A stretch of DNA of 64,000 nt from the NCBI GenBank assembly GCA_036245805.1, contig BTRK01000004.1, positions 41,380,907 through 41,444,906 on the forward strand. Direction: 5' to 3'. How positions within the stretch are numbered: position 1 is the stretch's first letter; each line of letters starts with the position of its first letter. This document shows, one piece after another, positions 20,361 through 31,996 of the stretch. Made by a program: the position numbers and the translations under genes. The notes below the pieces were generated by a model. The model saw only the letters and a program-made list of their open reading frames with translations. It had not been told where the DNA came from and searched no databases. Origin of the DNA: Pristionchus mayeri (lineage: Eukaryota; Nematoda; Chromadorea; Rhabditida; Neodiplogasteridae).

Positions 20361-20699
20361 TCCCCTCTAACTAACGAACAACAACAAAATCTACAGTAAT
20401 CCTTACATTTACCAGCCCTACAGTATACAGTATGTATGCTAAAACAAAAAAAATGCTAAAACAAAAATACAATTGGTTATGAGGGCAGTTTACAAGTGAG
20501 TGTTCCATTCCTTGACCGTAAGCGGCGCAGCCACGGACCGCATCCCGACACAACGCGACGATTATGTGACCTTATGTGACCGCATCCCGACGACACAATG
20601 CGACGATGCGGGTTCACGGCTGTTGCGGTCGTACTTCACAGGTTCTTGAAATCTACAATGCTCATTGTAATTTTAGGGACATCGGCCGTTTCAAGATGC

Positions 20700-22840
20700 A
20701 GTTTGAATGATTTAAGAGGCGAATCGCGAGAGAATCGACCATTTGAGGGGGGCCAGCGGAGGTAGGATTCAAGTTTGTCCACTCTTGATGAAAATTCGGC
20801 TACAAGTACTTCAAATGATGCTCTTCAAAACTGCGTCGTCAGAATTTTGATATCGGTCGTCATCGTCGAGATTCAGAAGGCCAAACTTGGCACTATCAAT
20901 TTTGGACAGTCAAATCGGGCGCATTCAAATGATCATAAGTTCGTTTAAAATGACGATAGAAAGTAGTTCTTTTTTTAGAAAGAAAGCTGAGAACATGCCC
21001 TACAACTATTCTGTTGACGTCATCATTCCTGGTGCTCATCTTGGTTCGGGATGGTCGGGCGCACCAAAAGTGGCGTAACTTTGGAAATCGGAAAAAGATA
21101 TTGGGTTATCATACTTAAGTTGTAGTGCATGCATGTGGCTTACTTTCCTCCAAAAATTAGGAAAATCGGAGTATAAACAAAAAAAGGTGGCACTTTTGTG
21201 CAGGCAACTCAAAATGAGTTCCGGACAAGTGTACTACCGCATCTTCAATTGCCCTGATTCAGGCTAAAAACCATTCAAAAACGTCAAAAACAACATTACA
21301 TGTTGAATCCCCCATGTTATAACACTTTCATTGGCATAAAATGATCGTCGGATCGAAAATTTGAAAATCGATATTTTGAGCCCCGTTGACTCGCTGGATC
21401 TCACTAAATTCACTAAATAGGTTCCATGTAATGTAAATACACCCCTTGAAACAGCACAAAGAAAAAGGGCTCCTGAAAAGAGGATATTTCGCTTGAGGAA
21501 TCCAGGGAAAGGCGCACAAGTATAGAATAGTTCAAAATAGACTTAGTGACCCGCACTATGGCTTAAAATGTAGAGCAGGATGTGCTAAACATTACATATG
21601 TTGAAAGTGAGTCTCTACCTTTTCATAGAAGCGTGCTACAGAGCTTGGAAGTTGGCCAATACCGACGGGAAACGCGCCCGGGAGAGCGCTAACAGAGGAA
21701 TTCTGAGAGAATCGAGAAACTCCCTACATGGTCCGTACAACGAAAAAATGAAAATTTGTCCCTAGGGGTACTTTTTCACGTAGATCTCGAAAATCGACCT
21801 TAGGAAGCCGTATCTCCGACCCCTCATTCTCTGTGGAGCGCCGAACTGGGCGGTCGGTTTTTGAAAATTTTGAACGGCTTATCCAAACCCCGTGCATTTA
21901 TAGTTTTTCTGAAAGATCTCGACGATGTAAGCATTTTTCCTGTTGGGAGTGAAGGGCTAGCTCATCTGTGAAAAAAGTTATGATCGTTTGAAATTTTAAA
22001 ATTGCCATCCTGAAAATTTTTCCAAAAGAATACAGTTTCATTTCCATTAGATTCAGCGTGCATTTTTACCCCTGGAGCCAAATTTTCAGGGAAATTGAAA
22101 GGGATGTATTCCGCGAAATTTTCAAAAGAATATGGCGAAGTCGATATTTTTTTACCAAAAATATTTTGAGGTCAAAAATGACAAATCTCAGAATAAGCCG
22201 GGTTGAAGTTTTTCTGACGTATTTCGACCCGTAGAAAACGAATTCGAATATATCTCCTCACCAAAACGTGAATGAAAGTTTGTAGACTTAAAAAATCGTA
22301 ATTTTTGGCCAAAAATATCTCGACATTGCCATATTCTTTTGAAAATTTCGCGGAATACCTCCCTTTCAATTTCCCTGAAAATTTGGCTTCAGTGGTAAAA
22401 ATGAACACTGAATCTAATGGAAATGAAACTAAAATGTATTCTTTTGGAAAAATTTTCAGGATGGCAATTTTGAAATTTCAAACGATCATAACTTTTTTCA
22501 CAGATGAGCTAGCCCTTCACTCCCAACAGGAAAAATGCTTACATCGTCGAGATCTTTCAGAAAAACTATAAATTCACGGGGTTTGGATAAGCCGTTCAAC
22601 ATTTTCAAACCGACCGCCCAGTTCGGCGCTCCACAGAGAATGAGGGGTCGGAGATACGGCTTCCTAAGGTCGATTTTCGTGATCTACGTGAAAAGTACCC
22701 CTGGGGACAAATTTTCATTTTTTCGTTGTACGGAGGTATCTCGGTTCTCTCAGACTTCCTCTGTTAAGTGGGATCGATTTGAAACCTAAAAAGTGATTGT
22801 CCCAAGTTTGGCCTTCTGAATCTCGAAGATCCCTATAGCC
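20700..22840. repeat. Dispersed repeat family D with internal foldback
   Basis: The left part (20715-21640) is homologous to the left arm of 29782-31548; shared words include AATCGCGAGAGAATCGACCA, AACTGCGTCGTCAGAATT and GAGATTCAGAAGGCCAAA. The right end (22780-22830) has the same GAGATTCAGAAGGCC word inverted, so the element ends in inverted copies. The middle holds a second inverted repeat (see 21700-22790). Confidence 0.75.
21700..22790. repeat. Internal foldback, about 0.45-kb arms
   Basis: About 21740-22155 is an inverted copy of 22300-22780: CCCTCATTCTCTGTGGAGCG against CGCTCCACAGAGAATGAGGG, and GTTGGGAGTGAAGGGCTAGC against its complement near 22510. The spacer is about 150 bp. The arms are diverged by a few substitutions. 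No coding capacity. Confidence 0.85.
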
Positions 22841-23156
22841 CTATAATGTAAGATTAAAACATCGGTTTGCCCGATCTCCAATATATTTTGACCCGGTTGT
22901 CTCGTGTGCCACCTTTGAATCCTAAACCAAAGGGAGCCCACTGATCCGCGCTTTATCCAGAAGCAGACAGGATGATCGATCCTGTCCTTCTGGGGCAAGG
23001 CGTCGAGACATTCTTCTTGTGCATTTGCGATACGTACTGAGAATCAGTAAAATTTAAAATATATAGGAGTGCTTAATGATCGAACTTGGTTTCATCATTT
23101 TTCTAATGCCGTTATCAAACATGCAATAGTGCTACTCGATGAATTTTTCTCCACCT

Positions 23157-23302
23157 TTAAAGTTACCAAACAACCGCAAAATTAGTTGAATTTGCGCGCG
23201 TGCATGATCACGTCAAAAGGAGTGAGAGAGTATACAAAAACAAGAGAGTGGGCATGATCGCGCACAAATTTAAATAATTTTACGATTGTTGGGTAACTTT
23301 AA
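23157..23302. mobile_element. 146-bp palindromic MITE
   Basis: Begins TTAAAGTTACCAAACAA and ends with GGTAACTTTAA. The arms pair over about 55 bp with a GC-rich GCGCGCGTGCATGATCA inner part. The ends contain TTAA, so the target site may be TA or TTAA. Confidence 0.7.
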
Positions 23303-23849
23303 TAATTTCGATAAACACATATCCAGATACCTGACCCGTGTTCCTCGAGAGCAGAGCTCTCGGCCACATCACCAGAGCGTCACTCGAAAAATTTAGATAT
23401 ATTATCTTCTCATCAAGTTTATGGGTGTTTTTTTTCTTTTAAAACATGGTGAAATCTTCCACAAACATTTTTTGTGCAGCAGCTGTAGCAATCAGTTTTA
23501 GGTACGAGAGCGAAGCAGCTGCTGCTGCGTCGTCGATTTTGCAGCAGGCACGCAGGAGTCACACTTCGACCAGGGAAGACGAAATTCATTCCTGTCGATT
23601 AGCGGTTTCAAGAAAAAGATATATTGCTGTTAGATGGTATGTTTATATCTTCCGATTTCTGAACATTAACATTAGAATTAGCGTACATGATGAGTCAATG
23701 AACTAGGGAAAATGCACTAATTAATGCGGATGTAAGCACTCCGATCAACGACCAAATTCTTTGGAGCAGAGCATGCGCTATAGCAAATGCTCATTTCCCA
23801 AAAAGTAATTACACATAAAAAGGTGGCAATAATGGGTAAGAGACATGCT

Positions 23850-26800
23850 CGGTAAGACTCGACCGCCCCCCGGACACGTCCTCTAGCAATGCGATCCGGG
23901 AGTCCATACTTGGGTGTTAGAAGTACCTTGGACCCGCATTGCACAAAATAGCCATTATTTCATGTTTCGGCCTGGAGCCTGTGAAAAAATAACAAAGACT
24001 GTGAAAAAGTCGAAAATCAAAACTTCTCAATGGGGAAAGATGGACATGTTTTATCTTTTGCATTATTCTTTGGGTGGTTAGAAACTGTAAATAAGCAGTT
24101 CCGATTGAAAAGTGATCATTTCCTAAGCTAGAATTTCGAGCCAAAAATTCACATTTTCAAGCCTAATTTCAGCCAGTTAACTCAAATCCAATAGCTTTCA
24201 TGAATACGTTGTAGTCCACTCAGCATACATCAATACCCCACAACCACGAAGTCTGGAGCGGCTGCGAAGTTCGCGAAAAAGTTTTCCGAAGTTACAGAAC
24301 TTATACTTAGGCACCACAAGCTCCGCCCACTTCCTTCTGACACGATTCCCCCTCGAAAGCAAGATAGAACAAACACAGCGTGCATTCTTAACCAAATTAC
24401 TTGATCAAAAAAGAATTCGAAAGCTCTCCCCGTGCGCTTTCGATATTTTACTATTCAAAAAACAGTTTTTGCAGCTGTCGTGTTGAAAAATCGAATTTTG
24501 TAACGCGATCTATCGTTTTTCCCAGATTTGTGCTATGCGTGAGCAGAGAAATTATGATACAAGGGTTGAATAGTGAAATTATGATAGCCAGCAACCATTC
24601 AAACAAGATGGTGAAAAGAAATCGAAAAAATATTGATTTCCATGTCTGTCTTTCTAAGTAAACCAGTCGGTGCCTGTGCTAAAAGATCGCCCTCTTCCTC
24701 TCTCCCTCAAATTTTTGGCGATTTGACTGGGGAAGGGTCGGAATAGGCTCCGCCCCCTCTCTCCCTCGTCTCGTTCTCCTACCGCTCTCTCTTGACACCT
24801 TTTCTCGTACTTTATGACGTCTAGTGTGATTATGAGAAAAGATATCGACAAACGGCCAAAAACATGATCTTGTTTGGTTCCGAGCGGGCAGTTTGAGCAT
24901 AGTTAGGGCGGCATAGCTTCATTTCGGCTGTACCCCTTGTGGCCCCTACTTATACTTCTTAAAATGAAATTGTATTTTATTGGCGAACGAGTTTGATCTC
25001 CGATGACTCCTAAGCGGTTTTCAACACTATAATACTAGTGAAGTTTAAAAACATCGTGAGATCCGCAATTACTACTAATTATGAAAATCCGATTTTTACT
25101 ATCTCGATTGCACACATTTTTGATACACCTTTGCATGTGGATAATCATCGTCAATCCAATAGGTTTCAGTCTTACCATGGAGTATACCTTGTGTTTTGTT
25201 GGAAATGTGAAAATTAGATCATGCTAATAGATGCGAAGTTTCAGATATCTGGTCACGAAAATTCACAAATCGTAAATTCGAAAAATTGCAACGATTGAAT
25301 TTATATGTTTGCAGCCTCTTTTTCAATTATTCACTATGTACATGAATTATTTATAAAAATTTTCGAATATAAAAAGTTCATCTACCCAAATTTCGGAAAA
25401 TAGTCTTTCACGATCGTGATTATTCCAAAGTTCGTGCTTACCTATTTGAAATTTCATGATTCTAATCCCACAATATTGACTTAAACTCTGAACTATGTAA
25501 GTGTGTAAGTGAGTGTGTCCAATGTAAGTGTGGATCAAGTGAAATGGCGCACGTATACGGTTGCGAAGGTTGGAATTTATGCCTGTGAATATGCAAAAAT
25601 CGTGATGAGACAAATATCACATTTCAAAATTCTGAGATATAATGAAGAATAGCATGAAATTAATATCATAAGTTGAACACTATTGGTACAGATAAAACAA
25701 AAAAAGGTTGCAAAATTAGTACGGTTTGTATTTATAAAATACCGAAATTTTGAAATCCGTCAAAATCAATTTATCGGAGATCATCAAAAGTGGGATTATT
25801 TCACGTTTTTCGAACTCGTTATTTTTTTTATTTACGCAAGACTATCAATGGGATATCTGTTTTCTCAAGTGTGTAGTCAAAATCTATTTTGAATAGTATG
25901 TCATCGTCACGGTTTTGCATTTTCGCAGGCATAAATTCCAACCTTCGCAACCGTATACGTGCCCCTTTTCACTTGATCCACACTTACATTGGACCATAGT
26001 TCAGAGTTTAAGTCAATATTGTGGGATTAGAACCATGCAATTTCAAATAGGTAAGCAGGAACTTTGGAATAATCACGATCGTGAAAGACTATTTTCCGAA
26101 ATTTGGGTAGATGAACTTTTTATGATCGAAATTTTTTATAAATAATTCATGTACATAGTGAATAATTGAAAAAGAGGTTGCAAACATATAAATTCTATCG
26201 TTGCAATTTTTCGAATTTACGATTTGTGAATTTTCGTGACCAGATATCTGAAATTCGCATCCATTAGCATGATCTAATTTTCACATTTCCAACAAAACAC
26301 AAGGTATACTCCATGGTAAGACTGAAACCTATTGGATTGACGATGATTATCCACATGCAAAAGGTGTTTCAAATATGTGTGCAATCGAGATAGTAAAAAT
26401 CGGATATTCATAATTAATAGTAACTGCGGATCTCACGATGATTTTAAACTTCCCTAGTATAATAGTGTTGAAAACCGCTTAGGAGTCATCGGAGATCAAA
26501 CTCGTTCGCCAATAAAATATAATTTCATTTTAAGAAGTATAAGTTCAGTAACTTCGGAAAACTTTTTCGCGAACTTTGCAGCCGCTCCAGACTTCGCCGT
26601 TGTGGCGTATTGATGCATGGCTGAGTGGACTACAACGTATTCATGAAAGCTATTGGATTTGAGCTAACTGGCTGAAAATAGGCTTGAAAATGTGAATTTT
26701 TGGCTGGAAATTCTGGCTTAGGAAATGATCACTTTTCAATCGGAACAGCTTATTTGCAGTTTCTAACCACGCAAAGAATAATGCAAAAGATAAAACATGT

Positions 26801-27010
26801 CCATCTTTCCCCGTTGAGAAGTTTTGATTTTCGACTTTTTCACAGTCTTTGTTATTTTTTTCACAGGCTCCAGGCCGAAACATGAAATAATGGATATTTT
26901 GTGCAATGCGGGTCCAAGTTACTTCTAACACCCAAGTATGGACTCCCGGATCGCATTGCTAGAGGACGTGTCCGGGGGGTGGCGATTATGGTCGAGTCTT
27001 ACGGAGCGGT
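23850..27010. repeat. Large foldback element, about 1.1-kb arms
   Basis: The left arm (about 23850-25625) is an inverted copy of the right arm (about 25905-27010). The outer ends share GTAAGACTCGACC, CCCCCCGGACACGTCC and CAATGCGATCCGGGAGTCCA. The left arm is longer only because of the nested element at 24308-24948. The spacer of about 270 bp is AT-rich. Mirror-image reading frames mark the arms as repeat, not gene. Confidence 0.88.
24308..24948. mobile_element. hAT-like element nested in the foldback, 8-bp TSD
   Basis: Ends TAGGCACCACAAG and (inverted) TAGGGGCCACAAG. The identical octamer CTTATACT flanks it at 24300-24307 and 24949-24956. The other palindrome arm (26536-26543) has this octamer once, uninterrupted, so it preserves the empty site. 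The 641-bp interior has no transposase. Confidence 0.88.
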
Positions 27011-27136
27011 TCTCGTAAATTGTCATTGACGTATTATTGCTTCGTCAATTGCTTAGATAGAAACTACTCAATCCTATATAGATAGAATTCAGACAATCAT
27101 ATTTATCATATCATATTTATCCTGACGTCAGGCACA

Positions 27137-28440
27137 ATGGTCCTGCAGGAGGGTGACTTCAGTGTGGAGGGAATGGGGATCTTCGGTCTCAGAGCGTCGT
27201 TAGGTCAAGGGATGGGATCTTCTTTGGCTTCTCTGGTCAACTGTAGGGACGATCGTGACGGATCTCCGTTGAGCATCGAAGTAGATCATCCTGCCGCCGA
27301 ACACCTGACTTGCGCCGGTTAGGAACTCACAACGCAGACAGCGGGGCTTTCTTGACGGTAGATCACTCGAGACGATGGGAATCCGTCCGTGCTCCTCCTC
27401 TTGAAGTGTACCAAGTAGGCGATACTCTCCGGGTTGCCCAAGCTGACGGGAGAGGATTCCCCAAACTAGGTCGGAAAAGAGCGGGGTCAGGGACGACCGC
27501 CCATCACGAGCGCTAGAATGGAGAATGGAGAATGGAGAATGGAGAATGGAGAATGGAGAATGGAGAATGGAGAATGGAGAATGGAGAATGGAGAATGGAG
27601 AATGGAGAATGGAGAATGGAGAATGGAGAATGGAGAATGGAGAATAATTCAGACAATAGACCAAATTATCAAAAAGTCAATTCGAATGCATCTCATCTCT
27701 CCTCCTCCTCCCTCCAGCTTTGCTCTGCTAACTACTACAACGCCTCGAGGAAGGAGGGGCTGCTTTTTACATAATCGCTGCTAGACGATGATGTAACGTA
27801 GCGACGATGTTCCACAAGCATTCTGTCCTTATTTAATCAAAGGGAAAGGGCACGTGTGCAAATAATTACCTAATCAGCCCTTGTCCGTGTTGGCGATGAG
27901 CGTGGCCGGCTGGCAGAGCACGAACCAAACTGAAATGACCACATTTACGGGCGAGATTCACGCAGTCTCATACACGAATCACTAGGGGTTGGTACGAACC
28001 TCAAGAAGAGCTAGAAGCAGGGAAGCAGCCGGAGGTCGTCCATCCCGAGCAGCGAGACCTCAACGGACCACAAGCACTCTGTCCTTATTTAGAACAAGGC
28101 AAAATAAAGGTATTTGAAAGCTTACCTAATCAACGAAGTGACGAAGATGCACCGGACGTCTTTCAACGGCCCTGGAACGAATTAGTACCATACAAAAATA
28201 CATGAATTCGAAAATAGAAAGACGAGGCGATGAAAAGCGCGCGAAATGGCACGCTTCGCGCTTTACGCATTGGTTATCGCAGACTGATTGAAAAATGCAT
28301 GATGCACCACTGTCGAGAGGGCGCGCGCGGGTGGGATGGAATAGTAGACCACTACACCACTTCGTCTCGACACCATTACACCACTTTTGCAATCTGCTGA
28401 AAGATCTTCTCATACATATTTGATTAGCGAATGTGATCAA
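27137..28440 (-). pseudogene. GC-rich exon-like stretch, unidentified
   Basis: GC content is visibly higher than in the surroundings. On the minus strand two similar blocks each end in GATTAG followed by a GTAA donor (near 27873 and 28125) and continue with TAAATAAGGACAGARTGCTT. After TCATTTCAG a segment reads WFVLCQPATLIANTDKG and stops. An open frame at 27200-27516 (-) has no domain I recognise. This could be a decayed, partly duplicated gene; the strand is uncertain. Confidence 0.2.
27517..27645 (+). repeat. Microsatellite-like tandem GGAGAAT, about 18 copies
   Basis: Uninterrupted 7-bp unit. Three units make 21 nt, so open frames encoding MENGEWR (+) and FSILHSP (-) are by-products of the repeat. 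Confidence 0.95.
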
Positions 28441-29781
28441 GCACTACCTCACTTTATCTGTGAACGCGGTAAGGAACACGTATTTGTTATTATTTTGTTA
28501 TTTGAAAATGGACGAGACGCAAAAGCTATTGTGATTGCTTTCGCAGTGAAGCAAAATAAATATTATACGTCAACAAACTTCGTTTGTCTAGCATAATATA
28601 CTATTATTTGAAAATGGAAGTCGCTATAAGATCGAAACTAGTCAATGGTGAAGCACTTGAATAGCGCTTGCAGCGCCAATCTTCCATGTAGGCCTGATTT
28701 ATTTTTGTTCTTGTTCCGATTCTCACTATACATCTAACATGGTTAATCTCATTCATGCAGTCATAAGAGTGAAGGTAATATGTTCATCGATTTCATCAGG
28801 ACTCCTTGTTCGACGTGGCCTCCCGTCGTCGGACGAGAGATGTTGTAATTCGAGAAGTTGTACCAACAATATTCTGTGAGTCTGGGAACGTTAGCTCGTT
28901 TTCATTATTGAATAGTCATCTAACTTTATCGCCGTTATGTTACAATTATTGTGGCTGCAGCCGTGTGACAGTTGGAGGTTGCAGACACTCGTTCGCTACG
29001 ACAATATGAGAGTATTTCTATTGTTGGTGCTAAGATGCGATAGCTATTGCAACTTGTCATGTTCCGCGAATATAAGGCTTGCGTGAAACATTGCAGATAC
29101 TAGCCGGAATATTCATATTTTCCCTTTCGCTTTCGCCCTTCTCTTTAGCCGAAATATATATCTTGAGAGTTGAATCTGAATACCACTCGCAGAATGACGC
29201 ACCTTGCACTCTTGTGCTTAACCACTTCACTATGAGGGGGTTATTAAGGTTGTATCACTCTTCCTCCTTCGTGCTCTCTCACCTGCCAAACTGGAGAGGG
29301 AGAACGCGGATTAAAGATACAACTGGTTGGAAAGCCTCCCTATACTGTAATCACTAGTTTTCCTGATTAGTTTATCTGGTCGAGGAATGCTTAATGTAAG
29401 TTGAAACGAAACGAAAATGGCTGGTCATTACGTCTGTGATCACTCGTCTGTGATCGATTGCGAATCGAAAAATTCAATTATTAATCAGGTTTTCTCATCC
29501 CCAAATTAAAATCAAAAAGAAAGTAATGCAACGATCAAATCAGATAGTTGCTAGATAGTCTTTGGAATTTCTGGCTTCATGAATTAGATATTGCTTCTGA
29601 TTTACTTATTGAGTGCTCCATTCACTAGTATTTCTAAAAAAAATATTAGCCAGTGCTCAGTGGAAATATATTTTGTCATCTTTGAAGTGAAGTGCGAAGT
29701 GACGGGTATCCACACGAAACGAGAGAAAAGAAGAAGTTTCTTTAAACATAGGTGGACTGTGACTATCTTTCTATTATGATA
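28441..29781. other. Unassigned stretch
   Basis: Only short frames without splice support. A tRNA-like word (AGTGGTTAAGCACAAGAGTGC on the minus strand near 29222) recurs in altered form near 33510 and 42310, suggesting a small tRNA-derived repeat. Confidence 0.35.
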
Positions 29782-31548
29782 GGAATCGCGAGAGAATCGA
29801 CCACGCCGCGGCGGAAGGAATCAAGTTGGTCTTATCCTAAAACAAATTTGGTTACAAGAACTTCAAATGATGCTCTTTCAAACTGCGTCGTCAGAATTGC
29901 GATTACTATCGTCATCGTCGAGATTCAGAAGGCCAAAGATGGTACTATTACTTTTCGACAGTCAAATCGCGCTCACTTAAATAATCATAATTCCCTTTAA
30001 AGTAAGATAGAATTCTTTTTTTCGTCGTTCTTTTCTTCCAATGAAAGCTACCATCACGCGCTACAACTTTTATGTTGATGTCATCATTCCTGGACTTCAC
30101 CCTGGTGAGGGGCAGTCGGGTGTACCAAAACTTTCGTAACTTTGGAAATCGGAAAACTTTGTGAGTTATCATGCTTAAGTTGTAGTACATATATGTGCCT
30201 CACTTCTCCCCAAAAATGAGCAAAATCGGGATATAGAAAAAAAAGGGGGCGCACTTTCGTGATGCGACCCCAAAATGAGGTACGGACTCGAATGCTTCCG
30301 TATCTTCAATTACCCTTATTTGCGCTCAGAATCGTCCAAAAACATCCAAAAGAACATTTACAATTGTTTCCGCCCATACCATAACACTGTCATGGGCCAT
30401 AAATGCTCACATGATCCAAAACTTCAAAATCGATATTTTGACCTATTCCAACTTGGGGGGTGGGCCCTAATGCACTAAATGGACTCAAAATAATTCAGAA
30501 ATATAACTCTAAACTATTCAAAGATAGGGGGCATCTATAAATATGATTTTTCATCCGAGGAATTGAAGGACAAGCGCAAAACTGTACATTAGGTCAAATT
30601 GGTCACAGAGATTCAGCTTATGGCTAGAAATGTAGAGCATGAAGAGCTAAACATTTCAACTGTTGAAAGTGAGTCTCTATCTTATCGTTGAAGCGCGCTA
30701 CAGAGCTTTGAAGATAGCTAGAAACGTGCTAGAATCCTCCCAGAGCGCGTGCTCTAACCGCCTGGCGCTCTCGCCGCCTGACCTCCCTCTCCCTCCCCTC
30801 TATTTACCGCTCCCCCGCTCGCCTCTTTAGTCGTTTTCTACCAACTTCTAGGCTCTCTAGCGCGCTTCAATGAAAAGATAGAGACTCACTTTCAACAGAT
30901 GAAATGTTCAGCTTATCATGCTCTACATTTCTAGCTATGCTATGCGCGGAAACAATTGTAAATGTTCTTTTGGATGTTTTTGGACGATTCTGAGAGCAAA
31001 TAAGGGTAATTGAAGATACGGAAGTATTCGAGTCCGTACCTCATTTTGGGGTCGCATCACGAAAGTGCGCCCCCTTGTTTCTTCTATACCCCGATTTTGC
31101 TCATTTTTGGGGAGAAGTGAGGCACATATATGTACTACAACTTAAGCATGATAACTCACAAAGTTTTTCCGATTTCCAAAGCTACGAAAGTTTTGGTACA
31201 CCCGACCGCCTTCACCAGGCTGAGGTCCAGGAATGATGACATCAACATGAAAGTTGTAGCGCGTGATGGTAGCTTTCATAGGAAAAAAAGAACGACCTTC
31301 TATCTTTATTTAAAAGTTTGATTATTTAAGTGAGCGCGATTTGACTGTTGAAAAGTGATAGTACCATCTTTGGCCTTCTGAATATCGACGATGACGACAG
31401 TAATCGCAATTCTGACGACTCAGTTTGAAAGAGCATCATTTGAAGTACTTGGAACCAAATTTGTTTCAGGATAGGACCAACTTGATTCCTACCGCCGCTC
31501 ACCCCCCTCAAATGGTCGATTCTCTCGCGATTCCTCTCTTATTGCATT
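29782..31548. repeat. Foldback element of family D, arms 0.7-0.95 kb
   Basis: The left arm (29782-30725) and inverted right arm (about 30835-31548) share almost every word; the right arm lacks about 240 bp present in the left (roughly 30380-30620). The centre is a C/T-rich segment (30735-30835). The left arm is also homologous to 20715-21640. No transposase. Confidence 0.88.
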
Positions 31549-31904
31549 CTTAGCAGACACGGGTTCAGCAAGTAGAGGGAATCTTTCCAATATTAATTGA
31601 GCTCGAGATACTCGAAATTGCCTGGGCTCACAATTCGCCTGTACAATTTCGGATCATTCCTCAGTGTTTCAATCTACTCGCGCATTTTCGATTGGAAGTC
31701 TTCCGTACTGTCTATGGCTCACGCGCAGTTCGAGGGAGCATCAGCCACGATTGCTGACATAGGAGAACATACGAATTTCGCATTCTTACGCAACCTGTAT
31801 GCCGCTGGAGTACGGTATAAAGGTTGTGTAAGAAATTTCTACCCATTGGGGACGGGGAATTGGTAGTCGTGACTAGATCACGCAGGTAAATATGTCTGGC
31901 GAAA

Positions 31905-31996
31905 GGTGGGCACTCCGGTCTGAATCCGCCCAAATTGACACTGGCCTAGCAGTGTTCTACCGCGAGCCCAGTCTCGAAGACGGGATGTACCTTTAC
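31905..31996 (-). repeat. Dispersed repeat family B, copy 2
   Basis: Reverse-complement match of 10349-10437, with only a few differences (for example GTGTCAATTTGG against GTAAATTTGG). Confidence 0.75.

Noticed and set aside
27518..27784. Protein MENGEWR repeat and its minus-strand counterpart
   Set aside because: By-product of a 7-bp tandem repeat read over 21 nt.
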